The position numbers and the translations under genes are program-made. Under the pieces are notes generated by a model. That model saw nothing but the letters and a program-made list of their open reading frames with translations. It did no database searches and was not told where the DNA came from. A stretch of DNA of 64,000 nucleotides, taken from positions 1,612,001-1,676,000 of the forward strand of contig NZ_CP059162.1 of assembly GCF_013466605.1 (NCBI RefSeq), read 5' to 3'. Shown piece by piece: positions 46,865 through 55,831 of the stretch. Each line of letters begins with the position of its first letter. Position 1 is the stretch's first letter. The stretch comes from Pseudomonas chlororaphis subsp. aurantiaca (GTDB taxonomy: Bacteria > Pseudomonadota > Gammaproteobacteria > Pseudomonadales > Pseudomonadaceae).

Positions 46865-47279
46865 CCAGAAGGAAGCTGTCGGCTTGGTGGGCAGCTCCAA
46901 TATCCAATAAAACACCCCGTGCGTTTTCCAGAGTACGGCTTCCCGCAAAAGACTCCAGGCAATACTGGCACTTTGCTAAAAGTACCGGGCTCAGATGAGA
47001 ACTTTCAGCCCCAAGCTCTGTTACCATTCGGCGCGCACATCCACTAGGCAGGGCCTGTGGCGGCTGTTTCAGCGGTTCTGCCCGCTGTCTGTCTCGGGTA
47101 ACGCCCTGCGCGGGATGTGCACGCAAAGCCTCCAGATTTCCAGGCGGCATCGTCTCTTTCGCGATGCTTTCGATGCTCCTGTCTGTACCCGATTCCGAGG
47201 GGTGGAAGCCCCTTCGCTTATTCACCTGTCAAAGGATGATGGAGCTTTTGAACCAAGGCTCCACACTGGGAATACGCTC
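46865..47279. other. non-genic segment between the toxin island and the three-gene module
   Basis: No convincing gene. An open frame runs from 46995 into the next gene, but its first 95 codons look non-coding. A short stretch at 46929-47040 can be read as PEYGFPQKTPGNTGTLLKVPG and could be a third, heavily decayed toxin tail; it has no start, no immunity gene and no recognised motif. Confidence 0.4.
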
Positions 47280-48407
47280 ATGAACTACCTCGAACGCTCC
47301 ATGTCCGCCCTTCGCTCGGTCGGTATCAATTTTCCCACCCAGGATGCACCCGTGCTGGCGTTGCTGGACAAGGTGGCGGTGTATGACGCCAACCGGGTGA
47401 CCAATATCGCCGCCACCCTGCAACAGTCCACGGTCTTTAATGCCTCGGTGCGCGACAAGCTGCAGAGCATGGATATCAGTACCCGGTATGCCGACATCGC
47501 CGCCAGTTTCGATTCGATCCAGGCCGACGCGCAGCAGATGATGGAGTGGATGGCCGACGGCAAGCTGCAATTCTCCGAGCGTATCCAGCTGGCCTGGCTG
47601 AACATGCGCCGTGGATCGATTCCGGATCGCTTCGAGGACATTCGCAAGCATTATCTGGCGGTGGCCAAGTCGGCCAATGAGCAGATCCAGTTGGAAACCC
47701 TGATCCTGGAGGCTTACCAGGACTATCGGCTGGCCATGAAGACGGCCGAGGTCGATGCCTGTGAGGTGCAGAAAGTGGCGCAGGCGCAGCTCGATGCCGG
47801 GCGTAAAACCCTGGCGGATGTCGGCGCGGCGCTTGAGGTGGCCGAGCTTGAGGCGGCCGAGCGGGTGAAGCTGGAGTTGGCGCGGGATGTGGCGCTGCGC
47901 AATCTGCAGGACGAGGACAAGCGTTACCAGATCATCACCGACATCGCCGATCAGCTGAAGGCGGCCTACAACGCAGCCGAGCTGGTGTTTGCGCGTTTGA
48001 GCCAGTACCACTCGGTGAAGGAGCGCTTGTACCAGCGTGCCGTAAGCTTTTTCGCCACCAATGAGATCGTGCTCACCGGCCTGGCGGCGGGCTTCACGTC
48101 CTCCGGCGGGCTGGCTGAAGTCACCAATACCCTTAATGCGATGAACGAGGGGATCAACTCCAGTCTCGAGGCGCAGGCCAAAGTGGGCGGGGAGCAGCTC
48201 AATGCCGCGCTGAAGGCGGGCTACGGTACCAACCTGAAGGTCAGTTCGGTCAAAGCGCTGGCCGAGGCCGTGGTGGAGTTCCAGGCCAGCAGCCTGAGCC
48301 TGATCCAGGAGTTGCGCAAGGAGTCTTCTGCGGCGGCGGCCGAGATCGAGTCGATCACCGAGGACAGCAAGCGTCGTTTCAGCGCGCTCCTGCAAAAGGG
48401 GCTCTGA
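47280..48407 (+). CDS. coiled-coil protein, first gene of a three-gene module (unknown function)
   Basis: 375 residues from ATG 47280 (CTGGGAA upstream). Mostly helical with long Glu/Ala/Leu-rich stretches: DAGRKTLADVGAALEVAELEAAERVK (about 180-205) and a C-terminal ELRKESSAAAAEIESITEDSKRRF. No signal peptide or clear membrane span; a Gly-rich hydrophobic patch lies at LTGLAAGFTSSGG. The gene stops one base before the GTG of the next gene, so the module is translationally coupled. I recall such proteins only as uncharacterised or loosely named cell-surface proteins in Pseudomonas; no function can be assigned. Confidence 0.8.
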   Translation: MNYLERSMSALRSVGINFPTQDAPVLALLDKVAVYDANRVTNIAATLQQSTVFNASVRDKLQSMDISTRYADIAASFDSIQADAQQMMEWMADGKLQFSERIQLAWLNMRRGSIPDRFEDIRKHYLAVAKSANEQIQLETLILEAYQDYRLAMKTAEVDACEVQKVAQAQLDAGRKTLADVGAALEVAELEAAERVKLELARDVALRNLQDEDKRYQIITDIADQLKAAYNAAELVFARLSQYHSVKERLYQRAVSFFATNEIVLTGLAAGFTSSGGLAEVTNTLNAMNEGINSSLEAQAKVGGEQLNAALKAGYGTNLKVSSVKALAEAVVEFQASSLSLIQELRKESSAAAAEIESITEDSKRRFSALLQKGL

Positions 48408-48408
48408 G

Positions 48409-49833
48409 GTGAGCCAGGTTTCCCTCACCGAACAGATGGGGGCCATGGCCCTCATCGATGAGCTGCGGCACAGCCAGGCCGAGGTGCAGAAACATCTGGA
48501 CCTGCCCAGGCACCGGCAGTTGGTGGCTGAACGGATTCGCGAGTTCTATCGATCCCGGGGGATCGAGGTCGAGGATGCTCTGGTCGAGGAGGGCGTGCGA
48601 AGTTTCTTTGCCACTCGACTGACCTACGAGGCCCAGCCGATGGGCCCATGGTCGAAATGCTTGGCGCAGGCCTATATCACTCGTGCTCAATGGCTGATGC
48701 CCCTGGCGGTGTTCTCGATCGTGAGCCTGGGCGCGATTTTCATGGCGCGGCCGGTAGCCGATTTTTTTGCCGGGGTGCGCCTGCAGGCCACCCAGACTCA
48801 GGTGGATCAGGCACGGGCCCAGGCCGATGCTCGGGGCGTGCAGTTGGATCGCCTGGAAAAACGCCTGTCGGGCCTTGAGTCGGAGGCGTTGGCCAACAAT
48901 GTGCCGGCCGCGGTCCGGCTGCTTAAACCTGTCCATGAGGCACTGGAGAAGGTTCGCCTGGCGCAGCCGGTCAGCCTGCCGCCCAAAGTCACCGCACAGA
49001 GCCGGGCCGAGGATGCCGCGCTGGCGGTTTCGGTGACTGAAAACCTGAAGAAGGAGGCTGCCGACCTGCAGGCGCTGGAGCCTCAGCTGAACACGGTTGC
49101 GCAGCTTCTGGCGGCGGATACCAAGTTGAAAACCCAGGTGACGGCTGGGTCGTTCGCGGTGCTCGGCACGACCTATCCGGCGCTTGCCGCCGCGGCAACC
49201 AAGGCGCGCTCCGCATTGGATCAGGCCGACACCCAAGGCCTGCCGGCGGTCCAGTCGGCGCTTGGCCAGCTGGATGCGCTGGTAACGCAAACAAGCGTGG
49301 TCAGCCCCTATCTCACGCAGTTGCAAGAGGCCCGGGGCAACCTGCGCAAGATGGGCTTGAGCAAGGTGGATGCCGAGCAGTTCCAACCCTTGTTCGCCAA
49401 GGTCGATCAGGCCGTCAAGGATATGAATACGGCGGCTGCCGAGCATGGCCTACAGGAGATCGAACGATTGCGGACCGTCGCGGCCACGCCCTTGACCCTG
49501 GAAGTGGTCAGCCGCACCGGCGAGAAGTCGATGATCGAACGCAACTATGATCCGACTGGAGGCAAGACCTGGTATCTGCTGACCGAGGCGAGCGATGCCT
49601 CAGGCAATGTGGTCCCGGTCCCCATCACCAGCATCGAGAGCGGGGAGCGGCGTTATGCCTCGATCTTTGGCGTGCGCGTCAGCCAGGCAACCTATCAGGC
49701 AGCCAAGAATGACAAGCTTCTGGATGGTCATGTCGATGATCGCTTGATGGGTAAAAAGGCGGCCAACTCGTTGACCTTCACCTTTGTTAAAGGGCCTGTC
49801 AAAACCAAACCTGATTACATCCTGGAGTGGTAA
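48409..49833 (+). CDS. single-pass membrane coiled-coil protein (DUF6384-like), second gene of the module
   Basis: 474 residues from GTG 48409, with AGGGG nine bases upstream inside the preceding gene. An N-terminal cytosolic helical region (1-90) is followed by one membrane segment at about 94-113 (AQWLMPLAVFSIVSLGAIFM) and a long helical region outside. A C-terminal beta-rich domain (about 375-474: LTLEVVSRTGEKSMIERNYD, WYLLTEASD, YASIFGVRVS) ends in LEW. The DUF number is from memory. The topology suggests an inner-membrane scaffold linking a cytosolic partner with a periplasmic domain. Its stop shares one base with the next start (TAATG). Confidence 0.78.
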   Translation: MSQVSLTEQMGAMALIDELRHSQAEVQKHLDLPRHRQLVAERIREFYRSRGIEVEDALVEEGVRSFFATRLTYEAQPMGPWSKCLAQAYITRAQWLMPLAVFSIVSLGAIFMARPVADFFAGVRLQATQTQVDQARAQADARGVQLDRLEKRLSGLESEALANNVPAAVRLLKPVHEALEKVRLAQPVSLPPKVTAQSRAEDAALAVSVTENLKKEAADLQALEPQLNTVAQLLAADTKLKTQVTAGSFAVLGTTYPALAAAATKARSALDQADTQGLPAVQSALGQLDALVTQTSVVSPYLTQLQEARGNLRKMGLSKVDAEQFQPLFAKVDQAVKDMNTAAAEHGLQEIERLRTVAATPLTLEVVSRTGEKSMIERNYDPTGGKTWYLLTEASDASGNVVPVPITSIESGERRYASIFGVRVSQATYQAAKNDKLLDGHVDDRLMGKKAANSLTFTFVKGPVKTKPDYILEW

Positions 49834-51212
49834 TGAACTCGAGCAGCATGATTGCGTCCCTTGGCGAGAACTCTCGGCGATACGAGGCCGAACTGCGTAG
49901 GTTCCAGCTCGAGTTGTCCAATGCCCACGAGCAGGAGCTGCGCCTGCAACAGCAGATCGCTGACGTATTTCCACAGATCGCCAGTGTTCAATTGGCCGGT
50001 GGGGCTCAGCTGTCGGGCGAGGTTCAGCGTTTGCTGGACCAGCGGGAGCGGAGCGAGTCCGGGTTGCGTGAGCAATTGGCGGTGGCGGAGGCGGGGGTTG
50101 CCAAGCACTTGCAGGAGATGTCGACGGTTTCCCAGGAAATCGAGGCCCTCGTTGCCGATGTCGACCGGCAGTTGACGGTAGATCCAGCGTACCAACAGCA
50201 AGCCGCGATCCTCGCGGAGGCTGTCGAGCGTTGCAACGAGGCAGCTGCGTCTTACCAGGAGCTGCGTGATGAATGTCGCGGCAAGCTTCGGGCCTTTCAG
50301 ACCGAGCCTCTGTACCTCTACCTGAAGGGGCGCGGGTTCGGTACGGATCGTTATGTTGGCCGGACGTTTTTTCGGGAGTTGGATCGGTGGATTGCCCGCC
50401 TGTGCAATTTCCCGCAGAACAGTGCGATCGAGCAGAGCCTTCTGGCCATGCAGGAAGCCAATGAAGGAACTCAGTGGCAACGGGACAGCCACCGGGCCGT
50501 TCAGGAGGCCGAGCTGGCGCGGTTGTATCAGCAAGCCCTGGCTGGCACCCTGTTGTCGGTGCTGGAGGCGCGCCTGAAGACGGAGCGCGAGGCCGTGGAG
50601 GCCGGCAAGGCTCAGGCCAATGCCGTTCATGAGCGCCTGGGGCTGTTCGTCTCCAAGGGGGACGAGCATTTTGCTCAGGTTGCTGAGCTGTTGTCCCGGC
50701 AATTGGCCGAGATGAGTGATGCCAAGCTTGAGCACCTGGCCGGGCAGACAGCGACGCCGCAGGACGACGAGCTGGTGCAGAGGGTGCGTGATTTACGCGC
50801 TGAACTCGATGATCTGCGGTTGCGCGTGCCGTTCCTGGAGATGAAGTGCAGGGATACCGAGCGCGACTATGCGAGAGCCAAGCAGCTTGAGCGTGAACTG
50901 CAGTCGAGTGGGTCTATCAGCGGTAGCTACAGCTACTCCGCAAGTATGAATCTTGACTCTCTGGTTGCCGGGTTCATGCAGGGCGCGCTGTCCCTCTCCC
51001 AGGTGGCGAATGAGGTGGGGAGCCATCGCCGCGCAAGCAGGCCGGCCCCGAGCTTTTGGAGCGGCGGTTCCAGCGGCAGCTCGAGTAGCCGTTCCAGCAG
51101 TCGCCCGAGCAGTTCCGCAAGTAGTAGCTCAGGTTCCAGCTCAAGTTCCAGCAGCTCGTTCAGCTCCTCCCGATCGACGGGCGGCGGGTTCTCTACCAGC
51201 GACAGCCTCTAG
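49833..51212 (+). CDS. coiled-coil protein with Ser-rich tail, third gene of the module
   Basis: 459 residues from ATG 49833, overlapping the previous stop by one base. Residues 10-350 are almost entirely charged helix with heptad character (LRRFQLELSNAHEQELRLQQQI, VRDLRAELDDLRLRVPFLEM). One globular break at LYLYLKGRGFGTDRYVGRTFF is the likely conserved core. The last 60 residues are low-complexity Ser/Gly (SGGSSGSSSSRSSS), ending GGFSTSDSL, a flexible tail like those on secreted or membrane-associated proteins. No signal peptide. Function unknown. Confidence 0.78.
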   Translation: MNSSSMIASLGENSRRYEAELRRFQLELSNAHEQELRLQQQIADVFPQIASVQLAGGAQLSGEVQRLLDQRERSESGLREQLAVAEAGVAKHLQEMSTVSQEIEALVADVDRQLTVDPAYQQQAAILAEAVERCNEAAASYQELRDECRGKLRAFQTEPLYLYLKGRGFGTDRYVGRTFFRELDRWIARLCNFPQNSAIEQSLLAMQEANEGTQWQRDSHRAVQEAELARLYQQALAGTLLSVLEARLKTEREAVEAGKAQANAVHERLGLFVSKGDEHFAQVAELLSRQLAEMSDAKLEHLAGQTATPQDDELVQRVRDLRAELDDLRLRVPFLEMKCRDTERDYARAKQLERELQSSGSISGSYSYSASMNLDSLVAGFMQGALSLSQVANEVGSHRRASRPAPSFWSGGSSGSSSSRSSSRPSSSASSSSGSSSSSSSSFSSSRSTGGGFSTSDSL

Positions 51213-51238
51213 ACCGAGTATTCCTGAGACGCAAAAAA

Positions 51239-51262
51239 ACGGGGCAGCACAAGCTGCCCCGT
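51239..51262 (-). terminator. Rho-independent terminator between convergent genes
   Basis: ggggcagc (51241-51248), loop acaa, gctgcccc (51253-51260). On the minus strand it is followed by seven U residues (A-run at 51233-51239), directly downstream of the AraC-type gene stop; it can also stop the plus-strand module. Confidence 0.88.
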
Positions 51263-51288
51263 ATCGTTTCGCCCAAGCCCAGCGCGGC

Positions 51289-52236
51289 TTACAACGCCTT
51301 CACCGGAATACAGATCTCACACTCCAATTCCCCCGTCTTCATGTCGTATTTCGCGTCCACCGGATAACGCTCGAACGCCGGTCGGGCGTCGAACTGCATG
51401 CCGCTCTTGGGCAGCCAGTCGCGGCACAGTTCGGTCCAGGCGTCGGCGATGTCGGGGCCTTTGCCCTGGTAGTGGGCGACGGCGTAGAGGCCGCCGAGCA
51501 GGGTGGTGACGACGGCGGGGGCGCTGGCCTTGAAGTCGGCGGGGACTTCGACGCAGGCGTCGTAGCGGCATTTTTCCGGTGGGGTGAGGTAGGGATCGTC
51601 GTGGCCGATGCCGTAGCGCACGCGGCCCAGCAGGCCGTTTTCGACCATCCAGGGGGCGACGGTGTCGCGCCAGAAGGTGCCGATGCCCGGCCCGTAGGGG
51701 CCGATGTAGCGCAGGTAGGCGACGCGGACTGGAGGCAGTTCCTTGAGAGTGACGTTCATCGTGAGTTCCTTCAGGTGGATGAAGGCGTCAGGATCGTCGA
51801 AGGCCGGGATGTGCGTCTGATCAGGATTGCTCAATTCGCGCAGGCGCCGTTCGCGGACGTCGCTGAGGCGTCGGTGCCAGCGTTTGGGTTCAGTGCTGCG
51901 CCAGGTGCTCGGGGTGACCGAGAAATGCTGCTTGAACGCCCGGGAGAACGCTTCGCCGGAGCTGAAGCCGACCTCCAGCGCCACTTCCAGGATGCTCAAC
52001 TCCGGATGGCTGGCCAGCTGATAGGCGGCACAGGCCAGGCGGCGCCGGCGCAGGTAGTCGCCCAGGGTTTCGCCGACCCAGGCGGTGAACAGGCGATGGA
52101 AGTGAAAGGGCGAAAAATGCGCGACCTGCGCGAGTTCGGCCAGCTCCAGCGGCTGGTCCAGGTGTTGGTCGATATGCTCCAGCACCCGGTTCATGCGTTG
52201 GGTGTATTCGTGGAGGCTGTGGTAGGCGGGGCTCAT
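51289..52236 (-). CDS. AraC-family regulator with GyrI-like effector domain
   Basis: About 315 residues from ATG 52236 (MSPAYHSLHEYTQRM); the frame opens 10 codons earlier. The AraC HTH pair comes first (LELAELAQVAHFSPFHFHRLFTAWVGETLGDYLRRRRL and ILEVALEVGFSSGEAFSRAFKQHFSVTPSTWR). A GyrI-like/SOUL-type small-molecule domain follows from about residue 165 (VTLKELPPVRVAYLRYIGPYG, YDACVEVPADF, GGLYAVAHYQGKGPDI, ECEICIPV). This SbmC/Rob layout senses lipophilic compounds and controls multidrug responses. No target operon is obvious here. Confidence 0.9.
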   Translation of the reverse strand: MSPAYHSLHEYTQRMNRVLEHIDQHLDQPLELAELAQVAHFSPFHFHRLFTAWVGETLGDYLRRRRLACAAYQLASHPELSILEVALEVGFSSGEAFSRAFKQHFSVTPSTWRSTEPKRWHRRLSDVRERRLRELSNPDQTHIPAFDDPDAFIHLKELTMNVTLKELPPVRVAYLRYIGPYGPGIGTFWRDTVAPWMVENGLLGRVRYGIGHDDPYLTPPEKCRYDACVEVPADFKASAPAVVTTLLGGLYAVAHYQGKGPDIADAWTELCRDWLPKSGMQFDARPAFERYPVDAKYDMKTGELECEICIPVKAL

Positions 52237-52313
52237 GGAGCCAAGTTTAGCCGGGGGCCAGGCCACGGGTTTGTGCCGGCCGGGTTTTTTCCGTCGGCCG
52301 GACGAACGTGATG

Positions 52314-52346
52314 GCGAGCCGGCTCTATAGCAGCAGGCTGGCTCGC
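52314..52346. repeat. short REP-like palindrome
   Basis: gcgagcc (52314-52320) and ggctcgc (52340-52346), with ggctctatagcagca between. It belongs to the gcgagc-type repeat family seen again at 53714. It lies between the divergent AraC-type gene and the end of the DUF899 gene. Confidence 0.55.
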
Positions 52347-52362
52347 GATCGCCGTCTAGCGC

Positions 52363-53100
52363 TCAGGAATCGCCATGGCAGCAACTGGCGGCCGGTTTGT
52401 CGTCATAACGATCATGGTGCCTGACCCAGTCCATGATCTGCTCTTCGTTGCGCCCCTTGGGCGTCAGGTCCAGGTAGTTGTAGGCCCCCACCAGCAGGTC
52501 CAGGCCACGAGCGTAGGTGGAGTAGGTGTGGAAGATCTCACCGTCTTCATTGCGGTAGAACACGCTGAGGCCGGGCAGCTCTTCTTCGGCGCCGTCGGTT
52601 TTTTCGTAGTTGTAGGTGGCGGTGCCGGCGGCGACCTCGTCGGCCCGGGCGCAGACCCCGAAGTCGTAGTTGAAATCACAGCCGGCGGACGAGACCCAGT
52701 CGAACTTCCAGCCCATGCGCCGCTTGAAGGCCTGGAACTCGGCGAAGGGTGCGTGGGACACCGCCACCAGCGCGATGTCGTGGTGGGCCAGGTGCTGGTT
52801 GGCACCGTCGATATGGTCGGAGAGGAAGGAGCAGCCCGGGCAACCTTCGTCCCAGCCTTCGGCGAACATGAAGTGGTAGACCACCAACTGGCTGCGACCG
52901 CCGAACAGGTCGGCCAGGCTCAGTTCGCCGTGGGGACCCTGGAAGCGGTAGGGCTTGTCGATTTTCACCCAGGGCAGGGCGCGCCGCTCGGCGCTGAGCT
53001 GGTCGCGCTGGCGGGTGAACGCCTTTTCGTGAATCAGGTGCTGCTTGCGGGCCTGTATCCATTGTTCCCGGGATACGACCGGATGATCGTTGAGGTGCAT
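52363..53100 (-). CDS. DUF899-family thioredoxin-like protein
   Basis: 245 residues from ATG 53100 with AGGAGA upstream; the frame opens earlier but the domain starts at MHLNDHPVVSREQW. Family blocks: RRALPWVKIDKPYRFQGPHGELSLADLF, LVVYHFMFAEGWDEGCPGCSFLSDHIDG and HDIALVAVSHAPFAEFQAFKRRMGWKFDW. The CPGC pair sits where thioredoxin-like proteins have their redox site. The C-terminus adds CC in SCCHGDS. The physiological substrate is unknown. The gene is divergent from the small winged-helix-like gene at 53302. Confidence 0.85.
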   Translation of the reverse strand: MHLNDHPVVSREQWIQARKQHLIHEKAFTRQRDQLSAERRALPWVKIDKPYRFQGPHGELSLADLFGGRSQLVVYHFMFAEGWDEGCPGCSFLSDHIDGANQHLAHHDIALVAVSHAPFAEFQAFKRRMGWKFDWVSSAGCDFNYDFGVCARADEVAAGTATYNYEKTDGAEEELPGLSVFYRNEDGEIFHTYSTYARGLDLLVGAYNYLDLTPKGRNEEQIMDWVRHHDRYDDKPAASCCHGDS

Positions 53101-53301
53101 GACGTCTTCTCCTGCGGCAAAGGTGGCGCGGCGACAGTGCCTACACAGGCTAGTCGTTTCGCCCACGGGCAAATCGACAGTCGCCGGACGGTTCCGCCCA
53201 ACGGTCGCCCGCCTGCTCGACGCCGCTGAACGGCTACCGGTGGCGCCTGTCACAACCTGGGTACAGGCATCTCTCTTTTTCATGAATGGAGGCGGAACAG
53301 G

Positions 53302-53694
53302 ATGACGACTTATAACTGGGATCTGATCGAACGATTGCTGCACGAAGTGCAGAACGGCGCGGGCCACAGTTTCACGCCGCGGCCTTATGCCGAGCAGCAT
53401 GCCGCGGCCAAGGCGGCCGAGGGTGAACCCACAGGCAATCTGGATGAGCTGAAAAGCACCGCCGCCGCGTACGAAAAACTGTTGCTGGACCGGGGGTTCA
53501 TCGAGCCGCGTCCCGAGGAGGAAGGCGGCAACGGTGAGAACTTCAGGCTGACGCCGCGTGGTTCCAGCCTGCTGTGCATGATCGACAGCTGCATTCCGGG
53601 CAACGATCACCCGCGCCAGGTGCTGGACGAACAGGCCGATGCGCTGGAGCCGACGGTGTTCGATGAGCTGGCGAGCAAGGCGCAGATTGCCTGA
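53302..53694 (+). CDS. small winged-helix-like hypothetical protein (DUF2513-like)
   Basis: 130 residues from ATG 53302, preceded by GGAGGCGG. The opening MTTYNWDLIERLLHEVQNG and the later YEKLLLDRGFIEPR and FRLTPRGSSLL resemble the winged-helix layout of DUF2513-type proteins, in which the LT.RG strand follows the recognition helix. It could be a small DNA-binding protein. The family match is from pattern memory only. Confidence 0.65.
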   Translation: MTTYNWDLIERLLHEVQNGAGHSFTPRPYAEQHAAAKAAEGEPTGNLDELKSTAAAYEKLLLDRGFIEPRPEEEGGNGENFRLTPRGSSLLCMIDSCIPGNDHPRQVLDEQADALEPTVFDELASKAQIA

Positions 53695-53713
53695 CGCGTA
53701 TCACGAACATCAC

Positions 53714-53757
53714 GAGCAAGCTCGCTGCTGCGGGGGACATGCCTTGCAGCAGCGAGC
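53714..53757. repeat. REP-like palindrome
   Basis: gctcgctgctgc (53720-53731) pairs with gcagcagcgagc (53746-53757), preceded by cgagcaa; the gcgagcaagctcgct-type core is a common intergenic repeat in Pseudomonas. It may also help terminate the two convergent genes that meet here. Confidence 0.7.
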
Positions 53758-53782
53758 GCGTTGGCGCAGGCCGCGCCGGGCG

Positions 53783-54652
53783 TTACTTCTGGCGTGCCGT
53801 CCTCATGCATTTCAATGCCTCGAACTCATCGCGCACATTCTGCAGCTTGTTGCGCAGATGCTCGCGCTGGGTTGGCGTGCTTTGGGCCATCACGTCCACC
53901 AGCAGGTTGCGCGACGCCTGTTCGCTGTTGGCATAGGCTTGGCGATAAGCCGGTGTCCAGAAGCTTTCGCGATCCACCAGCAGGCGTTCGATGCGTTTGT
54001 CGAAGTCACTGTTCTGGCGTTGTTCCAGCGCGGCACTGAACTGCGCCTGCCAGTTGGCCCGGTTGGCGAGCCAGAGCTGGTTCTGTTCGCCGAGGGACGT
54101 TGACCAGTCCGTCACCCGCCGGGCCTGCTCGGGCGTGAGGGGGCCGAGCCAGGTAGTCAGGCGTTTGTCCATGCGTTGGGCGCGCAGCCTGATCTGTTGT
54201 TCCAGTGGCCGCTTGAGGTATTTGCTGCGGCGTTGGCGCATGTCCTTGGCGAAGGCCGCCTTCATTTCCGCGACCTGTCGGTCGTCCAGGCCCCGCAGCA
54301 ACTCGATGGCCGAAGGCGCGATCGCGCGGGCGGTCTGGGCAATGGCCTGCTTGGCTTCGCGGGTGAACTCTTGCAGTTCGGCATCGTTGACCTGATTGCG
54401 CTCGACCACCTGCTGCAGGCGGTCCAGGTAGGCCAGGTAGCCGGGCAATTGCGTGCTGCAATGCCAGCTCAGGTGTTCCTTGAGGCGCTCGTTGAACCAG
54501 ATTTTCTGCTCGCGGTTCATTTCCAGGTAGTCGTTGAGCGTCCAGGGAATGATTACATCGAGGTTGCGGTAAGCCAGGCCGACCCGATTGCAGGAGGTCA
54601 GCACCAGGCTCAACAGCACGAGCAGGGTGAGGTGTTGCAGCCGGCGAGACAT
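53783..54652 (-). CDS. DUF6279-like lipoprotein
   Basis: 289 residues from ATG 54652 with AAGGAC upstream; the frame opens 12 codons earlier. A lipoprotein signal ends in the lipobox LTSC (residues 17-20), followed by NRVGLAYRNLDVIIPWTLNDYLEM. The rest is helical and basic with RQRRSKYLKRPLEQQIRLRAQRMDKRL. It would be anchored to a membrane, probably facing the periplasm. Function unknown; the family number is recalled, not checked. Confidence 0.8.
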   Translation of the reverse strand: MSRRLQHLTLLVLLSLVLTSCNRVGLAYRNLDVIIPWTLNDYLEMNREQKIWFNERLKEHLSWHCSTQLPGYLAYLDRLQQVVERNQVNDAELQEFTREAKQAIAQTARAIAPSAIELLRGLDDRQVAEMKAAFAKDMRQRRSKYLKRPLEQQIRLRAQRMDKRLTTWLGPLTPEQARRVTDWSTSLGEQNQLWLANRANWQAQFSAALEQRQNSDFDKRIERLLVDRESFWTPAYRQAYANSEQASRNLLVDVMAQSTPTQREHLRNKLQNVRDEFEALKCMRTARQK

Positions 54653-54732
54653 GGCAAGTCCTTGCGAAGGCCTGGGTTTGTAAGGCATGGGTTTCTTATC
54701 TGAACCCGGAATGCTTCCGGCAGTTCAGCCGC

Positions 54733-55446
54733 TCAATAGAACGAGTGCTCGGCCTTGAAGGTGAGCAGACCGTCGCATTGCGCGTTATGTCCAGAATAGG
54801 CCGAACAATCGCTGCCATTGAGGTTGGAGTCGCTGTAGATCAGTTTCAGGTCGATGCCCATCCAGGGGCGGGAGAACTTGATCGACCAGTCGTTGAAGCT
54901 GCTGACATAGCCGCTGCTCACCGAAACCGGGTTGCCCAGCTGATGAGTGGTGTACTTGATGCTGACGCCGATGCCGAAAGGCTGGTTGCCGCCCAGGTCG
55001 GCGAACAGGGTGCTGTTGCGCTTGTCCGGCTCCTGGCTGAACGCGGCGCCGAAGCGGCTGCCCAGCAGCGTCAGGCCGCCGTAGAACTCCTGGCTGTCCT
55101 GCGGGGCCAGTTGCGGGTAGTTGTACTGGATCATCCCCACTTCATAACCCAGGGTCTTATCGAAGGGGCGCTTGAAGCCCAGGTAGGAGTCCACTTCCAG
55201 GTCGCTCTCGCCCAGGCCCATGCTCGGCGACCACTGGCCGATATACCAGCCGCTGTCGTGGGTCAGGTCCAGGCCGCCATGGAACGAACCGGTGGCCGAG
55301 GGGTTGACCAGGCCCTGGGCCATGCTGCGGCTCGGGGTGCTGCTGAGCTTGAGGTCGAAGTCCCCCAGTTCGCGCTGGAAGATCTGCCCGTGGACCAAGG
55401 GGCTGGCGAGAAGGCTGGCAAGCAGCACATGAGAGGGTTTGAGCAT
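54733..55446 (-). CDS. TorF-family putative porin
   Basis: 237 residues with a signal peptide (MLKPSHVLLASLLASPLVHG). The body is beta-rich: SSTPSRSMAQGLVNPSATGSFHGGLDL, WYIGQWSPSMG, EVDSYLGFKRPF, YNYPQ and SNLNGSDCSAYSGHNAQCD. The family is a predicted outer-membrane barrel of unknown cargo. The C-terminal EHSFY ends in an aromatic as outer-membrane proteins do. It stands alone; the 196 bases upstream hold no gene. Confidence 0.78.
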   Translation of the reverse strand: MLKPSHVLLASLLASPLVHGQIFQRELGDFDLKLSSTPSRSMAQGLVNPSATGSFHGGLDLTHDSGWYIGQWSPSMGLGESDLEVDSYLGFKRPFDKTLGYEVGMIQYNYPQLAPQDSQEFYGGLTLLGSRFGAAFSQEPDKRNSTLFADLGGNQPFGIGVSIKYTTHQLGNPVSVSSGYVSSFNDWSIKFSRPWMGIDLKLIYSDSNLNGSDCSAYSGHNAQCDGLLTFKAEHSFY

Positions 55447-55642
55447 GCTTCACTCCATGAAACGCGAGGAGCAGGAACCGCGGAACCTACTGAAATGCTC
55501 GATCTAGAGGTGTGAAAGGATACCGGCGAAACCTCGGGGATGAGGGCCGTTCGTCGATTTTTACGGGAGGGGAGGGCTCAGGACTCTAGTCCTAGCGCTT
55601 TGAGGCTCAAAGCGCATAGGGACCAGGAGGTGTTGCGGGGGA

Positions 55643-55831
55643 TTACTTCTTGCCCAGGCTGATCTGCTTGGACGGGCCGAAAGTCTGGCCGCTGACGCCT
55701 TTGGCAATTTGCTGGATCTCGCCGCCGGATTTCAGGAAAGCAGCAATTTGATCGTTGATCGATTCGCTGGTTTCAACGGCTGGAGCTGGCTTTGCTTTGC
55801 TGTTGGATGCTTTTACACGCATGGCGGCCAT
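55643..55831 (-). CDS. small basic hypothetical protein
   Basis: 62 residues from ATG 55831, with GAAGG five bases upstream. It has a basic, Ala/Lys/Pro-rich N-terminus and a helix SINDQIAAFLKSGGEIQQIAKGVSG, which recalls short helical motifs in small RNA-polymerase- or ribosome-associated proteins; that resemblance is weak. The coherent frame and ribosome site support a real gene. The 350 bases from 55832 to 56181 hold the divergent promoters and nothing else that I can identify. Confidence 0.65.
   Translation of the reverse strand: MAAMRVKASNSKAKPAPAVETSESINDQIAAFLKSGGEIQQIAKGVSGQTFGPSKQISLGKK

Noticed and set aside
46995..47279. Extended N-terminus for the first gene of the three-gene module
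   Set aside because: The first 95 codons look non-coding (Arg/Ser/Cys-rich), and ATG 47280 with a GGGAA site starts the coherent helical protein.
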